Origin: Pelobacter sp. | GTDB lineage: Bacteria > Desulfobacterota > Desulfuromonadia > Geobacterales > Pseudopelobacteraceae | DNA: 64,000 nucleotides | Reading direction: 5' to 3' | Assembly: GCA_030824515.1 (NCBI GenBank) | Contig: JAVBXN010000050.1 | Location: 62,001-126,000 of the forward strand | Made by a program: the position numbers and the translations under genes | Notes under the pieces: model-generated | The model's input: only the letters and a program-made list of their open reading frames with translations | Told to the model about the DNA's origin: nothing | The model's database searches: none | In this document: in pieces, positions 45,801 to 54,212 of the stretch | Numbering within the stretch: position 1 is the first letter of the stretch | Layout: each line of letters starts with the position of its first letter

Positions 45801-47390
45801 ATGAAACTCGGCCTCAGCCTGATCACCAAACTCACCCTGGTCATATCATTGATCCTGGCCGTATTCATGGCCCTGCTGGATTACATCAACGTAAAAAACT
45901 TTCGTAATGCAATGCTGAAATATGCCGTATCCAACGCCGACCAGGTGGCCGAAGTCATCAATCAGAGCGCCTACGACGCCATGCTCAAAAATGACAAAGG
46001 CCGAATGTACGACATGATCAGTCGCATCGGCCAGGATCCCAATTTCGTCCATATCAGGTTGATTGACAGAGAAGGCAAGGTCGTTTTTTCAAGCACCAAG
46101 ACCGAAATCGGCATAGTCCTGGACAAGAATGCCGAGGCGTGCACCATGTGCCACCAGGAGAATGACAATCCGCGCCTGCATGTTTCGCCAACGCAACGGA
46201 GTCGGATTTTTACGAATTGTGACGACAAGGAGGTGTTGGGATTCACCAAGGCGATCTACAATCAACCGGCCTGCATTACCGCAGCCTGCCATGTTCATCC
46301 GCAGAGCCATAATGTGCTCGGAATGCTGGATATCATCGTATCCATGGAGGACATGAACAACAAATCTCACGAGTACCGGCTGGAGTTTTTTCTGTTCACC
46401 TGTTTCTTGCTGATATTCACCGGCATACTTATTAATGTGCTCATCCAGAGAATGGTAAACAGGCCGGTAAAACTTTTGACAAATCATGCCAATCTGGTGG
46501 CCGAAGGTAAACTTGACGCCAAGGTCACGGCAGTATCGGACGATGAGCTCGGCAGGCTTTCAGAATCGGTCAACATGATGACCGTCAACCTGAAAAAGGC
46601 ACATGAAGAATTGCAGGAGTGGGGGAACAGCCTTGAAAGCAAGGTCGAAGAACGCTCGGAAGAAATCAAACGCATCGAGCACCATCTGCATCGTTCGGAA
46701 AAGCTGGCTTCACTGGGAAAACTGGTGGCTGGCATAGCTCATGAAATCAACAATCCCCTGACGGGAGTACTGCTCTACTCTTCAATCATAGACAGCGACG
46801 TCCGCCTTAATCCCGAGCTAAAACCGGATATCGAGAAGATAATATCCGAGACAAGAAGATGCGCCGATATCGTCAGCAGGCTGCTTGAATTCTCGCGCGA
46901 AGCGATGCCCCACAAAGAGGCGATCTGCCTCAGCTCTCTGATCGACAAGGTCATCGATCTGGTTTACAAGCAGCCGAGTTTCCATGATATTGCGTTCGTG
47001 AAAAACTATGCCGATAACCTTCCGGATGTTCTGGTTGATCCGGGACAGATCCATCAGGTTCTGATCAATATGATATTGAATGCCAGCCATGCCATGCCCG
47101 ATGGTGGCACCCTGACCATATCAACATCCACCAACGAAAACCGTTCGTCGGTCCGCACCGATATCACCGATACCGGCAGCGGCATTTCCAAAGAGAATCT
47201 CAGCCATATTTTTGACCCGTTTTTTACCACCAAGTCGGAAGGCACCGGTCTGGGGTTGTCGATTTCGTACGGAATCGTTGAAAACAACGGTGGGACTATT
47301 GAAGTGAAAAGCGTTCTGGGCGAGGGCACAACATTTACAGTGACACTGCCTGCTTACAACAGATCACTGATTGATGATTTCACTGCCTGA
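45801..47390 (+). CDS. Sensor histidine kinase with CXXCH and CX4CH periplasmic haem sites
   Basis: 529 residues. TM1 about 10-28, periplasmic sensor 30-192, TM2 about 194-215, HAMP 217-270, coiled coil, HisKA with GIAHEINNPLTG (phospho-acceptor His near 313) and HATPase (N box MILNASHAMPDGG, DTGSGIS, GTGLGLS). The sensor has CTMCH (C114-H118) and, 40 residues on, CITAACH (C158-H164) followed by VHPQSHNVLG: two possible c-type haems. That makes it a redox or ligand sensor. Its gene is convergent with the NtrC-type gene (9 bases between), the natural partner, and the pair precedes the CbcBA-like cytochrome cluster. Confidence 0.93.
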   Translation: MKLGLSLITKLTLVISLILAVFMALLDYINVKNFRNAMLKYAVSNADQVAEVINQSAYDAMLKNDKGRMYDMISRIGQDPNFVHIRLIDREGKVVFSSTKTEIGIVLDKNAEACTMCHQENDNPRLHVSPTQRSRIFTNCDDKEVLGFTKAIYNQPACITAACHVHPQSHNVLGMLDIIVSMEDMNNKSHEYRLEFFLFTCFLLIFTGILINVLIQRMVNRPVKLLTNHANLVAEGKLDAKVTAVSDDELGRLSESVNMMTVNLKKAHEELQEWGNSLESKVEERSEEIKRIEHHLHRSEKLASLGKLVAGIAHEINNPLTGVLLYSSIIDSDVRLNPELKPDIEKIISETRRCADIVSRLLEFSREAMPHKEAICLSSLIDKVIDLVYKQPSFHDIAFVKNYADNLPDVLVDPGQIHQVLINMILNASHAMPDGGTLTISTSTNENRSSVRTDITDTGSGISKENLSHIFDPFFTTKSEGTGLGLSISYGIVENNGGTIEVKSVLGEGTTFTVTLPAYNRSLIDDFTA

Positions 47391-47399
47391 TATAAACGG

Positions 47400-48815
47400 C
47401 TATTTTGCAAATTGGGTCTTGATCGATATACCTAGTCGCTTCAGCATTCCCTGGAAATTGGGTCGCAATATTCCGGTTTCCTCGGCGGCATGGGTAACGT
47501 TCCAGTTGTTGCGTTCCAGTGCGCTGATTACGAAGGCCTTCTCAATATCCTCAACAGCCTTATCCCTGATATGGCGTTTCATCTCCTTGAGCTCTTCTGC
47601 GCTTGTCGGCACGTAGGCGCTTGGAACAGGCGATTCCTGACCGTCACGTTCGGCAAGTTCAAGATCCTCCTTGTGAATGATATCACCCTCGGCAAGCACG
47701 ACGGCACGTTCAATCGTGTTTTCAAGTTCACGGACATTTCCCGGAAATGGATACTCCTCCAGAAAGGCCATGGCGTCAGGAGCCATGCCACGGATCTGTT
47801 TGCCAAAATCGGCGTTATATTTTCTCATAAAATGGCTGATCATCAAGGAGATATCCCCCTTGCGCTCCCTGAGTGGCGGCAGATCGATCGGAATGATATT
47901 AAGTCTAAAAAAGAGATCCTCACGAAAGCTCCCCTCGGAAACCATCGACTTCAGACTACGGTTGGTGGCAGCGACCAGATGGATGTTGATTGGAATCGGC
48001 TGAGTGCCGCCGATCGGAGTAACCATTCTCTCCTGCAACACCCTCAGAAGTTTGGCCTGTGTTGACATGCTGATATTGGCGACCTCATCAAGGAATAGTG
48101 TGCCGCCGTCCGCCACCCTGAAAAGCCCCATCTTGGTCTGAATCGCTCCTGTAAATGAACCTTTGACGTGTCCGAACAGCTCGCTTTCCAGCAGGTTTTC
48201 AGCAAGCGAACTGCAATCCAGCGCCACAAAGGGCTGATCCCGACGGGGACTGTTGCGGTGAATTGCCCGGGCCACCAACTCCTTGCCTGTTCCGCTTTCA
48301 CCGGTTATCAGCACGGTGCTGTCGGAAGAAGCGACCTGGATGATGCGGCGATATACTTTCTGCATTTCACGGCTTTCACCGACAAAAGCATCAAAACCGT
48401 GATGACTGGTGATCTCCTTCTTCAGGAACATATCATCAATCATAACCGACCGCTGTTCAAGCGACCTCTCAATTTTTTCAAGTATCTGCTGTGGAGTAAA
48501 TGGCTTGGTGATGTAGTCCGTGGCCCCGTTTTTCATTGCTTCCACGGCAGTGTCCACAGTAGCGTAACCGGTTATCATTATTACCGGGATATCAGGCTGC
48601 AGCCCCTTGACCGCTTTCAGAACTTCAATGCCGTTCATACCGGGCATCTTCAGATCTGTAATTATCAGATCGTACTCCTTATCCTGAAGAAGTTCGATGG
48701 CGGCATGCCCACTTTTGCAGGTTTCCACTTCAAAACGCTCACCAGCCAGCGTCCGCTGCAAACCGTCCCTTATCACCGCTTCATCATCAACCACAAGAAT
48801 GGCGATCTTGCCCAT
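47400..48815 (-). CDS. Sigma-54-dependent response regulator, BccR-like
   Basis: 471 residues. Receiver 1-120 with D10/D11, phospho-acceptor D54 (IITDLKMPG) and YITKPFT; AAA+ domain about 140-375 with GESGTGKE, the sigma-54 contact loop GSFTGA (Ser for the usual Ala), and GTLFLDEVANI; a Fis-type helix-turn-helix at the end (NNWNVTHAAEETGILRPNFQGMLKRLG). It activates sigma-54 promoters. In Geobacter sulfurreducens the cbcBA operon needs an NtrC-type regulator named BccR; the same arrangement here, with a plausible sigma-54 promoter at 49189, suggests this is its counterpart (inference). The ATG at 48815 has an AAAGGTGG site. Confidence 0.93.
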   Translation of the reverse strand: MGKIAILVVDDEAVIRDGLQRTLAGERFEVETCKSGHAAIELLQDKEYDLIITDLKMPGMNGIEVLKAVKGLQPDIPVIMITGYATVDTAVEAMKNGATDYITKPFTPQQILEKIERSLEQRSVMIDDMFLKKEITSHHGFDAFVGESREMQKVYRRIIQVASSDSTVLITGESGTGKELVARAIHRNSPRRDQPFVALDCSSLAENLLESELFGHVKGSFTGAIQTKMGLFRVADGGTLFLDEVANISMSTQAKLLRVLQERMVTPIGGTQPIPINIHLVAATNRSLKSMVSEGSFREDLFFRLNIIPIDLPPLRERKGDISLMISHFMRKYNADFGKQIRGMAPDAMAFLEEYPFPGNVRELENTIERAVVLAEGDIIHKEDLELAERDGQESPVPSAYVPTSAEELKEMKRHIRDKAVEDIEKAFVISALERNNWNVTHAAEETGILRPNFQGMLKRLGISIKTQFAK

Positions 48816-49073
48816 CTATTCCACCTTTCTCCAACATCGATAACTCTTTGTATATTGTGTATACACCGAGACACATTACCCCGTTTAATCTGCGCAAGTC
48901 AATGATATTTACCCAATATTTACCTTATTTCAACTCCGGATTCGACCACTTTAGAGCAGTAGACCGCTAGATCAACTAAACTGTGTATAAAAAAGCCATA
49001 CATTGCAGGCATCAGGAAAATAACTAGATATATTGAGTAATAACGGCATACTGGTAAATAATATTTAACTTAT

Positions 49074-49092
49074 ATACAGTACAAAACTGTAT
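49074..49092. promoter_or_regulatory. Inverted repeat, putative upstream activator site
   Basis: ATACAGT-ACAAA-ACTGTAT, perfect 7-base arms, about 100 bases upstream of the sigma-54 promoter, a usual distance for an NtrC-family enhancer site. Confidence 0.5.
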
Positions 49093-49188
49093 GAAAAGAT
49101 TATACACCATTTCATCAAAATTTCGAGCTACAAAATAATAATTAAATATTATTCAGTATTATAAGCACATTACAAATATTTATGCTTT

Positions 49189-49204
49189 TGGCATAAAGGC
49201 TGCT
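49189..49204 (+). promoter_or_regulatory. Putative sigma-54 promoter of the CbcBA-like cluster
   Basis: TGGCAT-AAAGG-CTGCT: GG and GC doublets separated by the canonical 10 bases, one mismatch in each element. It is about 65 bases upstream of the first small gene (start 49269) and is bordered by an NtrC-type regulator gene. Confidence 0.6.
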
Positions 49205-49268
49205 ATAGTGTTCACGAAAGCCGTCTCAATTTCAGATGAACACTTGATATTTTTTTTAGGAGAACGTC

Positions 49269-49514
49269 ATGAAAACAATTACGACAACCGCATTGGCCAT
49301 TTTCACGGCCACTCAGGCATTTGCTTCAAGAGGTGCAGGTAACGCTGAAGACCTTGGCATACTGGCCATTGGATTTATATCTTTTGGAGTGCTGATCGTC
49401 CTGTTTCAGTTTGTTCCAGCCTTGTTATTGTTTGGAGGAATGATTGCAGGACTGTTTAAATCCGGCGAAAAGAATACCGGCAAGGATTTGGCCCGTGCCG
49501 ACAAAACAGCGTAA
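49269..49514 (+). CDS. Small membrane protein, paralogue of the protein at 50020
   Basis: 81 residues with an N-terminal signal-like segment (TTTALAIFTATQAFASR), one long hydrophobic helix (ILAIGFISFGVLIVLFQFVPALLLFGGMIAG in two blocks) and a short basic tail. It shares the pattern F-G-x-x-x-L-I-V-x-x-Q-x-x-P-A-L-L-x-F-x-G with the protein at 50020-50256. TTTAGGAG precedes the ATG. First gene of the sigma-54-driven cytochrome cluster. It may be an assembly or stabilising subunit of the membrane cytochrome complex; the function is not known. Confidence 0.75.
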   Translation: MKTITTTALAIFTATQAFASRGAGNAEDLGILAIGFISFGVLIVLFQFVPALLLFGGMIAGLFKSGEKNTGKDLARADKTA

Positions 49515-49560
49515 GACAAAGACCGAGAAAGTGCCCTCCGGAGCAGGTGGAGGTGATATC

Positions 49561-49956
49561 ATGCAAGGACTTTTAATAGTGGACGAAGATCTGGTCAGCA
49601 GAAAGCAAATGGCTGATATGTTCATAGAGTCCGGCTACAATGTGATCGTCACCAATTCAGTAGCAAGCGCCCTGTACGGCATCCTCAAAAAGACAGCCCA
49701 GGTTGTTCTTCTGGGAACAAAGTTTGATGAAATTAATGCCACCGAACTAATTCCGCTTCTCAAGCAGTGCAATCGTAAACTGTCAATAATCCTTGTGGCT
49801 GCCGATACATCGCTATTGCGCATCAAAAAGCTGAGAGCTGAAGGGATATTTTACCATGCCCTGAAACCGGTCGACGCGGAAGGTCGGGAAGAGATACTCC
49901 AGGCGGTCGAATGTGCATTCAAAAACATGGAAAAACTGCAAACCGCAGATAAATAA
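49561..49956 (+). CDS. Degenerate receiver-domain protein
   Basis: 131 residues from the ATG at 49561, which has GGAGGTGAT just upstream; the frame extends back to 49444 but that would overlap the previous gene. It is a stand-alone CheY-like fold: LLIVDEDLVSRKQMADMFIESG gives the acidic pocket (D8, E9, D10), and YHALKPVD holds the conserved Lys-Pro. The phospho-acceptor position is not Asp: VVLLGTKFDEI has Gly where VLLD is normal. So it probably cannot be phosphorylated the usual way and may act as a constitutive or ligand-binding partner. It lies between the two small membrane-protein paralogues. Confidence 0.75.
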   Translation: MQGLLIVDEDLVSRKQMADMFIESGYNVIVTNSVASALYGILKKTAQVVLLGTKFDEINATELIPLLKQCNRKLSIILVAADTSLLRIKKLRAEGIFYHALKPVDAEGREEILQAVECAFKNMEKLQTADK

Positions 49957-50019
49957 AAGAAATAGTTTCAATTCTGGCAACTAGCGGTACACTAAATCAA
50001 ACACGAACAGGGGGATGTT

Positions 50020-50256
50020 ATGAAAGCAACGGCCACGAAATATGCACTCATGATGATGTTATGCTCCGCTTCCAGCGCTTTTGCTGCGAGCGGCACCAGG
50101 GAAGACAATAGCAGCTTATTCGTTTGGGCATTCCTTGGGTTCTGCGCTCTGATAGTTGTAGTCCAGGTTATTCCCGCACTCCTGATGTTCCTGGGTTTTG
50201 CCAAGGGACTCAGCAAAAACAAAGTCACCGAACCACATGCCGTAAAACACCACTAA
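50020..50256 (+). CDS. Small membrane protein, paralogue of the protein at 49269
   Basis: 78 residues: signal-like segment (YALMMMLCSASSAFAASG), a hydrophobic helix (FVWAFLGFCALIVVVQVIPALLMFLGFAKG) in two blocks, and a hydrophilic His-ending tail. The helix matches the protein at 49269 in the LIV..Q..PALL.F pattern, so the two genes are duplicates with the degenerate receiver between them. AGGGGG precedes the ATG. Likely a small partner of the membrane cytochrome complex encoded just downstream (inference). Confidence 0.72.
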   Translation: MKATATKYALMMMLCSASSAFAASGTREDNSSLFVWAFLGFCALIVVVQVIPALLMFLGFAKGLSKNKVTEPHAVKHH

Positions 50257-50358
50257 ATACGGACACAACCATTAAATAACCATGATTAAATATAATGCGG
50301 CAGACTCAATACCATTTATCCGGACGTGTAAAAAGCAGGCCGGAGAAAGAGAGCAATT

Positions 50359-51423
50359 GTGAAAAAGATTCTCGCATGGAAGCTGGCAGTTCTTGTAACA
50401 GCACTCACGATGCTGGCAGTTACAGTGTCATCGGCAGAAGACACTGGTAACGACAAGTGCCTGTCGTGCCACAGCAACAAGGACATTATTAAAAAGTCCG
50501 GTGAACGACTGTATCTGGATCCGGCCATGTTTGCCGTCACCAGTCACGCAGCGATAGGTTGCAACACATGTCATGATTCAGTAACAGCAAATCACCCGAC
50601 TGACGGTTTCAAACCGTCCAAAGCCAGTTGTAAAGAGTGTCACTCATCGGTACAAAGCGAATACGCCGCCAGCATCCACGGTGGCAAGGCAGCATGCAAC
50701 GATTGCCACAACCCGCATGAGGTCAAATCCCTGGTTGCCGTTTCCGGCGACGACATCAATGCTAAATGCGCAAAGTGCCACAATCTCGGCAAGATCGTCA
50801 AAAGTCATGACAAATGGTTGCCGCAGGCAGACCTGCACATCGATGCCCTGCCCTGCGTTACCTGCCATACAAGCTCTAAAAACTACGTCATCACCATGTC
50901 CATCCAGAAACGGCAGGCAGGCAACACTTCGTACGGCGACTTCAAACCGGCCAAACACGACGAACTGGTCGCATTGAACCCGATCAATGGAGATGTCAGC
51001 AGACTGATAGATAAAAACGGTGACCGACTGATTTCACTTAAAGAGTTAAGGGACTTCAACTTTGAAGTTCGCAAGAAAGATATGCGGTTATGGGGCATGA
51101 TGATGCCTGAAGTGGCTACCCACAGCTTCCAGATTCTGGAAAACCGCTGGGACTGTTCTTTCTGCCACGCTTCCGGGCCTAAAGCCATGCAGAAGAGCTT
51201 CATGGCTTTCCCGGACACCAGCGGGGGATACAGCCGGGTTGAAGTTGAAAGCGGCGCCATTCTGGACATTTTGTACGGTACGCCGGATTTCTATATGATG
51301 GGTTCCACCCGCAGCACCGCGCTCAATATAATCGGCGCAATGATCATTGCCGGTGGCATGATGATGCCTATCGTTCACGGCTCATTCAGATTCCTGACGA
51401 GAAGAAACAGAAAGGAGCATTAA
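50359..51423 (+). CDS. cbcA: Seven-haem membrane-anchored cytochrome c, CbcA-like
   Basis: 354 residues, GTG start at 50359. Signal peptide ([18 protein letters not shown]), seven CXXCH sites (CLSCH, CNTCH, CKECH, CNDCH, CAKCH, CVTCH, CSFCH) and a C-terminal membrane helix ([19 protein letters not shown]) with a basic cytoplasmic tail. This is the layout of CbcA, the c-type subunit of the Geobacter bc-type menaquinol oxidase complex CbcBA used near the thermodynamic limit for Fe(III). Between haems 6 and 7 lies an EF-hand-like calcium loop, [12 protein letters not shown], not something I expect in this family. The cytochrome b gene follows 4 bases after its stop. The name is by context and layout only. 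Confidence 0.8.
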   Translation: MKKILAWKLAVLVTALTMLAVTVSSAEDTGNDKCLSCHSNKDIIKKSGERLYLDPAMFAVTSHAAIGCNTCHDSVTANHPTDGFKPSKASCKECHSSVQSEYAASIHGGKAACNDCHNPHEVKSLVAVSGDDINAKCAKCHNLGKIVKSHDKWLPQADLHIDALPCVTCHTSSKNYVITMSIQKRQAGNTSYGDFKPAKHDELVALNPINGDVSRLIDKNGDRLISLKELRDFNFEVRKKDMRLWGMMMPEVATHSFQILENRWDCSFCHASGPKAMQKSFMAFPDTSGGYSRVEVESGAILDILYGTPDFYMMGSTRSTALNIIGAMIIAGGMMMPIVHGSFRFLTRRNRKEH

Positions 51424-51427
51424 GATA

Positions 51428-52090
51428 ATGAAACATACTGAATATGTCTACCTCACTCCCATGCCCGTCAGGATCTGGCACTGGTTAAATGCCTTCGGTA
51501 TCGTCACGCTCTGCGTAACCGGCATCAACATCAGGTTCCCCGATGTTCTGAATATTTTCGGCACCTACAAGGCAGCCATCGAACTTCATAACACCGCCGG
51601 AATAGTGGTTTCCATTTCCTATATACTCTGGTTATTCTATTACATGTTTGTGGCAGGCACATTGGCCAAGTTATATATTCCAACGTTTAACGACATCAAA
51701 TCCGGAATATTCCGACAGGCCTTTTTCTATTTCTTCAAGTACTTCAAGGGGCAACCCAACCCGCATCACGGAACCCCGGACAACAAGTTCAACCCGATGC
51801 AGAAAGCCGCCTATCTGGTCATAATGCTCGTGCTTTTACCGCTGGTAATCTTCTCCGGCATAATTTTGATGTACGTTGCTCCGCTTCGGGAAGTTATCAT
51901 GATAATCGGGGGCATCAAGACTCTGGTAAGCGCTCATTATCTGATCGCATGCTGTTTCTGCGCTTTCCTCTTTGTACACATCTACCTGGCAACCCTTGGA
52001 CATACTCCTCTGGCCTACTTCAAACCAATGTGGGACGGATGGGAAGAGGTAGAACATGCTGACCCACATGCAGACCCACATTCCCATTGA
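51428..52090 (+). CDS. cbcB: Inner-membrane cytochrome b, CbcB-like
   Basis: 220 residues with four to five membrane helices and His residues placed to hold two b haems (VRIWHWLNAFGI, IELHNTAGIVVS, SAHYLIACCFCAFLFVHIYLATLGH). It belongs to the Ni-hydrogenase/thiosulphate-reductase cytochrome b superfamily, which oxidises menaquinol. Together with the seven-haem protein encoded 4 bases upstream it would move electrons from the quinol pool to the periplasm. GGAG precedes the ATG by 9 bases. His-rich tail (HADPHADPHSH), perhaps a metal-binding stretch. Named by similarity to the Geobacter CbcBA pair. Confidence 0.82.
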   Translation: MKHTEYVYLTPMPVRIWHWLNAFGIVTLCVTGINIRFPDVLNIFGTYKAAIELHNTAGIVVSISYILWLFYYMFVAGTLAKLYIPTFNDIKSGIFRQAFFYFFKYFKGQPNPHHGTPDNKFNPMQKAAYLVIMLVLLPLVIFSGIILMYVAPLREVIMIIGGIKTLVSAHYLIACCFCAFLFVHIYLATLGHTPLAYFKPMWDGWEEVEHADPHADPHSH

Positions 52091-52213
52091 TCTTGCAAAG
52101 GTTCAAACGGCATGGAGACCGGTTTTCGGGAAGTCATTAGTTCCCACGAAAGCCGTCCGGTTAACAGTAAACACGATTACAAATACACTGAATGTCAAGT
52201 ACAGGAGGATTTC

Positions 52214-53212
52214 ATGCATCGTAGTTTTGTGAATGCCATAGCCATGCTGATTGTTATATTGATTGGTTGCATGACTGCCGAAGCTGTCGAAATCAGGGAT
52301 ATAACTTTCACAACAAAAGGGGCCGGCAAAGTAAAGTTCAGCCACAAGGATCACTTGAAACAGAGCGGCATGACCAACAAATGCAGCGCCTGCCACGACA
52401 GCATCTATGTAATCAAGAAAAAAGTCCGCTACACGATGGCGGACATGGAAAAAGGAAAATCATGCGGCGCCTGTCACAACGGCGCTAAAGCATTTGCTCT
52501 GAAAGAATGTATCCGTTGCCACCACGTCAAGGAGATCACTTACTCGGTCAAGGCGACTGGTCCAACTTATTTCAGTCACAAGAAGCATCTTGCAGCTTCT
52601 CCCGACTGCAACACCTGCCATCCGGCCCTGTTTGCCGCCGGTCCCAACAAGCGGGTAACAATGGCGGAGATGTACAAAGGAAAATCATGCGGCGCCTGCC
52701 ATGACAGTAAGAAGGCTTTCAGCATCAAGAACTGTTCCGGTTGCCATCCGGTAAAAGATCTGAAATTCACGATAAGCAGTGCCGGAGTCGTCGGTTTCAG
52801 CCACGCCAAACACGCGGAAAGTCATTCCTGCGACAAATGCCATACAAGGCTCTACGCCACCGCACGCAGCAAGAACAGCGTCAGCATGGCTGAAATGTAC
52901 AAGGGTAAATCGTGTGGAGCTTGTCACGACGGGAAAAAAGCCTTTGATATCAAAAAATGTGGTGGTTGTCATCCGACCGTCGACCAGAAATACATCATCA
53001 AGGGAGCCGGCAATGTCAAGTTCAGTCACTCTGCTCACACCGGACTCTATGGGTGTGACAAATGCCATCCCAAACTGTTCCCGACCGGCAAGAGCAAAAT
53101 CAAAGTCAGCATGAAGGCCATGGAAAAAGGCAAGTCATGCGGCGCATGCCATGACGGAAAAACAGCCTTTACAGTAGCAGCAAATTGCGCTACATGTCAC
53201 AAGACGGAGTAA
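52214..53212 (+). CDS. omcQ: Dodecahaem c7-type cytochrome, OmcQ-like
   Basis: 332 residues from the ATG at 52214 (AGGAGG upstream). Signal peptide (AIAMLIVILIGCMTAEA) with a Cys that could also make it a lipoprotein. The mature chain is four repeats of about 78 residues, each a three-haem c7 module: FSHK.H....C..CH, then KG-KSCGACH, then C..CH. That gives 12 CXXCH and 12 haems, four of them CGACH. This matches the dodecahaem c7 polymers of Geobacter (GSU0592, called OmcQ, and GSU1996), which act as periplasmic electron wires or capacitors. It ends the sigma-54-driven cytochrome unit and is followed by a terminator. Confidence 0.88.
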   Translation: MHRSFVNAIAMLIVILIGCMTAEAVEIRDITFTTKGAGKVKFSHKDHLKQSGMTNKCSACHDSIYVIKKKVRYTMADMEKGKSCGACHNGAKAFALKECIRCHHVKEITYSVKATGPTYFSHKKHLAASPDCNTCHPALFAAGPNKRVTMAEMYKGKSCGACHDSKKAFSIKNCSGCHPVKDLKFTISSAGVVGFSHAKHAESHSCDKCHTRLYATARSKNSVSMAEMYKGKSCGACHDGKKAFDIKKCGGCHPTVDQKYIIKGAGNVKFSHSAHTGLYGCDKCHPKLFPTGKSKIKVSMKAMEKGKSCGACHDGKTAFTVAANCATCHKTE

Positions 53213-53247
53213 CGCGCGGTTTGTAGTCAGCATGTAGCTGGTTGCAG

Positions 53248-53290
53248 TCAGACCTCCGGAATTTCAATGTTTCGGAGGTCTGATTTTATA
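53248..53290 (+). terminator. Terminator of the cytochrome cluster
   Basis: TCAGACCTCCG pairs with CGGAGGTCTGA over a 14-base loop, followed by TTTTATAT. It lies 35 bases after the dodecahaem gene. Confidence 0.88.
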
Positions 53291-53324
53291 TATGGCCCGT
53301 AATAACCCACAGGAGTAGCAAACC

Positions 53325-54164
53325 ATGTTCAAAAGTCTCGCAGGCCGGGCACTCATCCCGGTTGGAATAGCCGTCACCGGATTTGTCGTAGTCTGTTTTC
53401 TGATGCTGTATTCGGCAATAAAAAACATTGTCGATCGCGACAGCGCGGTGAATGCTACAAACCTGGCCGACACGGTTCTGAAATCTACCCGCTATGCCAT
53501 GCTGAAGAACGATAACGAGATACTGACGACGATCATTCACAACATCGGCCAGCAGAAGGGTGTCGAGCATATACGGATTTTCAACAAGAAGGGGATCGTC
53601 AACATATCGACGCATGCCGAAGAGTTGAACCGTCAGGTTGACAAGACCGCCGAGGGGTGCATTATCTGTCACGCAGGAAAGGTCCCTGTATCCACACTCG
53701 GCAGGATGGAGCAGGTCCGGATCTTTAAAAACGGCGCGGGCGAAGAGACCATCTCCATCACGACGCCGATCTATAACGAACCGGAGTGCTCAAATGCCGC
53801 CTGCCATGTCCATCCGGCGGGGCAGAAAGTTCTGGGAACCCTGGATATCGGGCTTTCCAGAAAAGCACTGCTGGAGTCCATGTCCTCAATCAGGAACCAG
53901 ATGATCGCCTTCACCCTGATGATTCTGGTTCTTACCGTCGGCGGTGTCACCGCGCTTCTGTTGAGAAGCGTCTTCCAGCCGTTGCAGAAATTAAGCAGTC
54001 TGGCTCTGCAGGCGGAAAGCGATGAGCTTCCCGCAACACCCCCCGCACACTTTCCGCGGGAACTTGACAGAATAGCCCAATCTCTCTATAACCTGAGTAA
54101 GAAACTGCGGGCGGCTCGAAATGGCACGGATACTCCGAATGACAGCATTGATCCTCCAAGCTGA
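53325..54164 (+). CDS. Haem-sensor membrane protein lacking a kinase domain
   Basis: 279 residues. TM1 (about 11-30), periplasmic sensor (32-190), TM2 (about 193-213), then a HAMP-like region (QPLQKLSSLALQAESDELP) and a short helical tail with no HisKA, HATPase, GGDEF or methyl-accepting domain. The sensor holds CIICH (C112-H116) and CSNAACH (C155-H161), in the same PIYN.P.C...ACHVHP....VLG.LDI frame as the kinase at 45801. It is either a truncated kinase or a partner that forms mixed dimers with that kinase. AGGAG precedes the ATG. It comes after the cytochrome terminator, so it has separate control. No kinase-like frame was seen downstream. Confidence 0.85.
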   Translation: MFKSLAGRALIPVGIAVTGFVVVCFLMLYSAIKNIVDRDSAVNATNLADTVLKSTRYAMLKNDNEILTTIIHNIGQQKGVEHIRIFNKKGIVNISTHAEELNRQVDKTAEGCIICHAGKVPVSTLGRMEQVRIFKNGAGEETISITTPIYNEPECSNAACHVHPAGQKVLGTLDIGLSRKALLESMSSIRNQMIAFTLMILVLTVGGVTALLLRSVFQPLQKLSSLALQAESDELPATPPAHFPRELDRIAQSLYNLSKKLRAARNGTDTPNDSIDPPS

Positions 54165-54212
54165 GTTCCCAGACATAAGCGGCAACAGGCGTAAAGCAGC
54201 CACCAGACAATC

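Larger units (their letters stand above)
48816..49268. promoter_or_regulatory. Long regulatory region between regulator gene and cytochrome cluster
   Basis: 453 AT-rich bases with no convincing gene. Repeated TGTATA/TATACA half-sites: a perfect GTGTATACAC palindrome at 48857-48866, CTGTGTATA at 48981 with ATACAT at 48998, the inverted repeat at 49074-49092 and TTATACACC at about 49110. The sigma-54 promoter lies at 49189-49204. This looks like an upstream-activator array for the NtrC-type protein. Confidence 0.55.
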
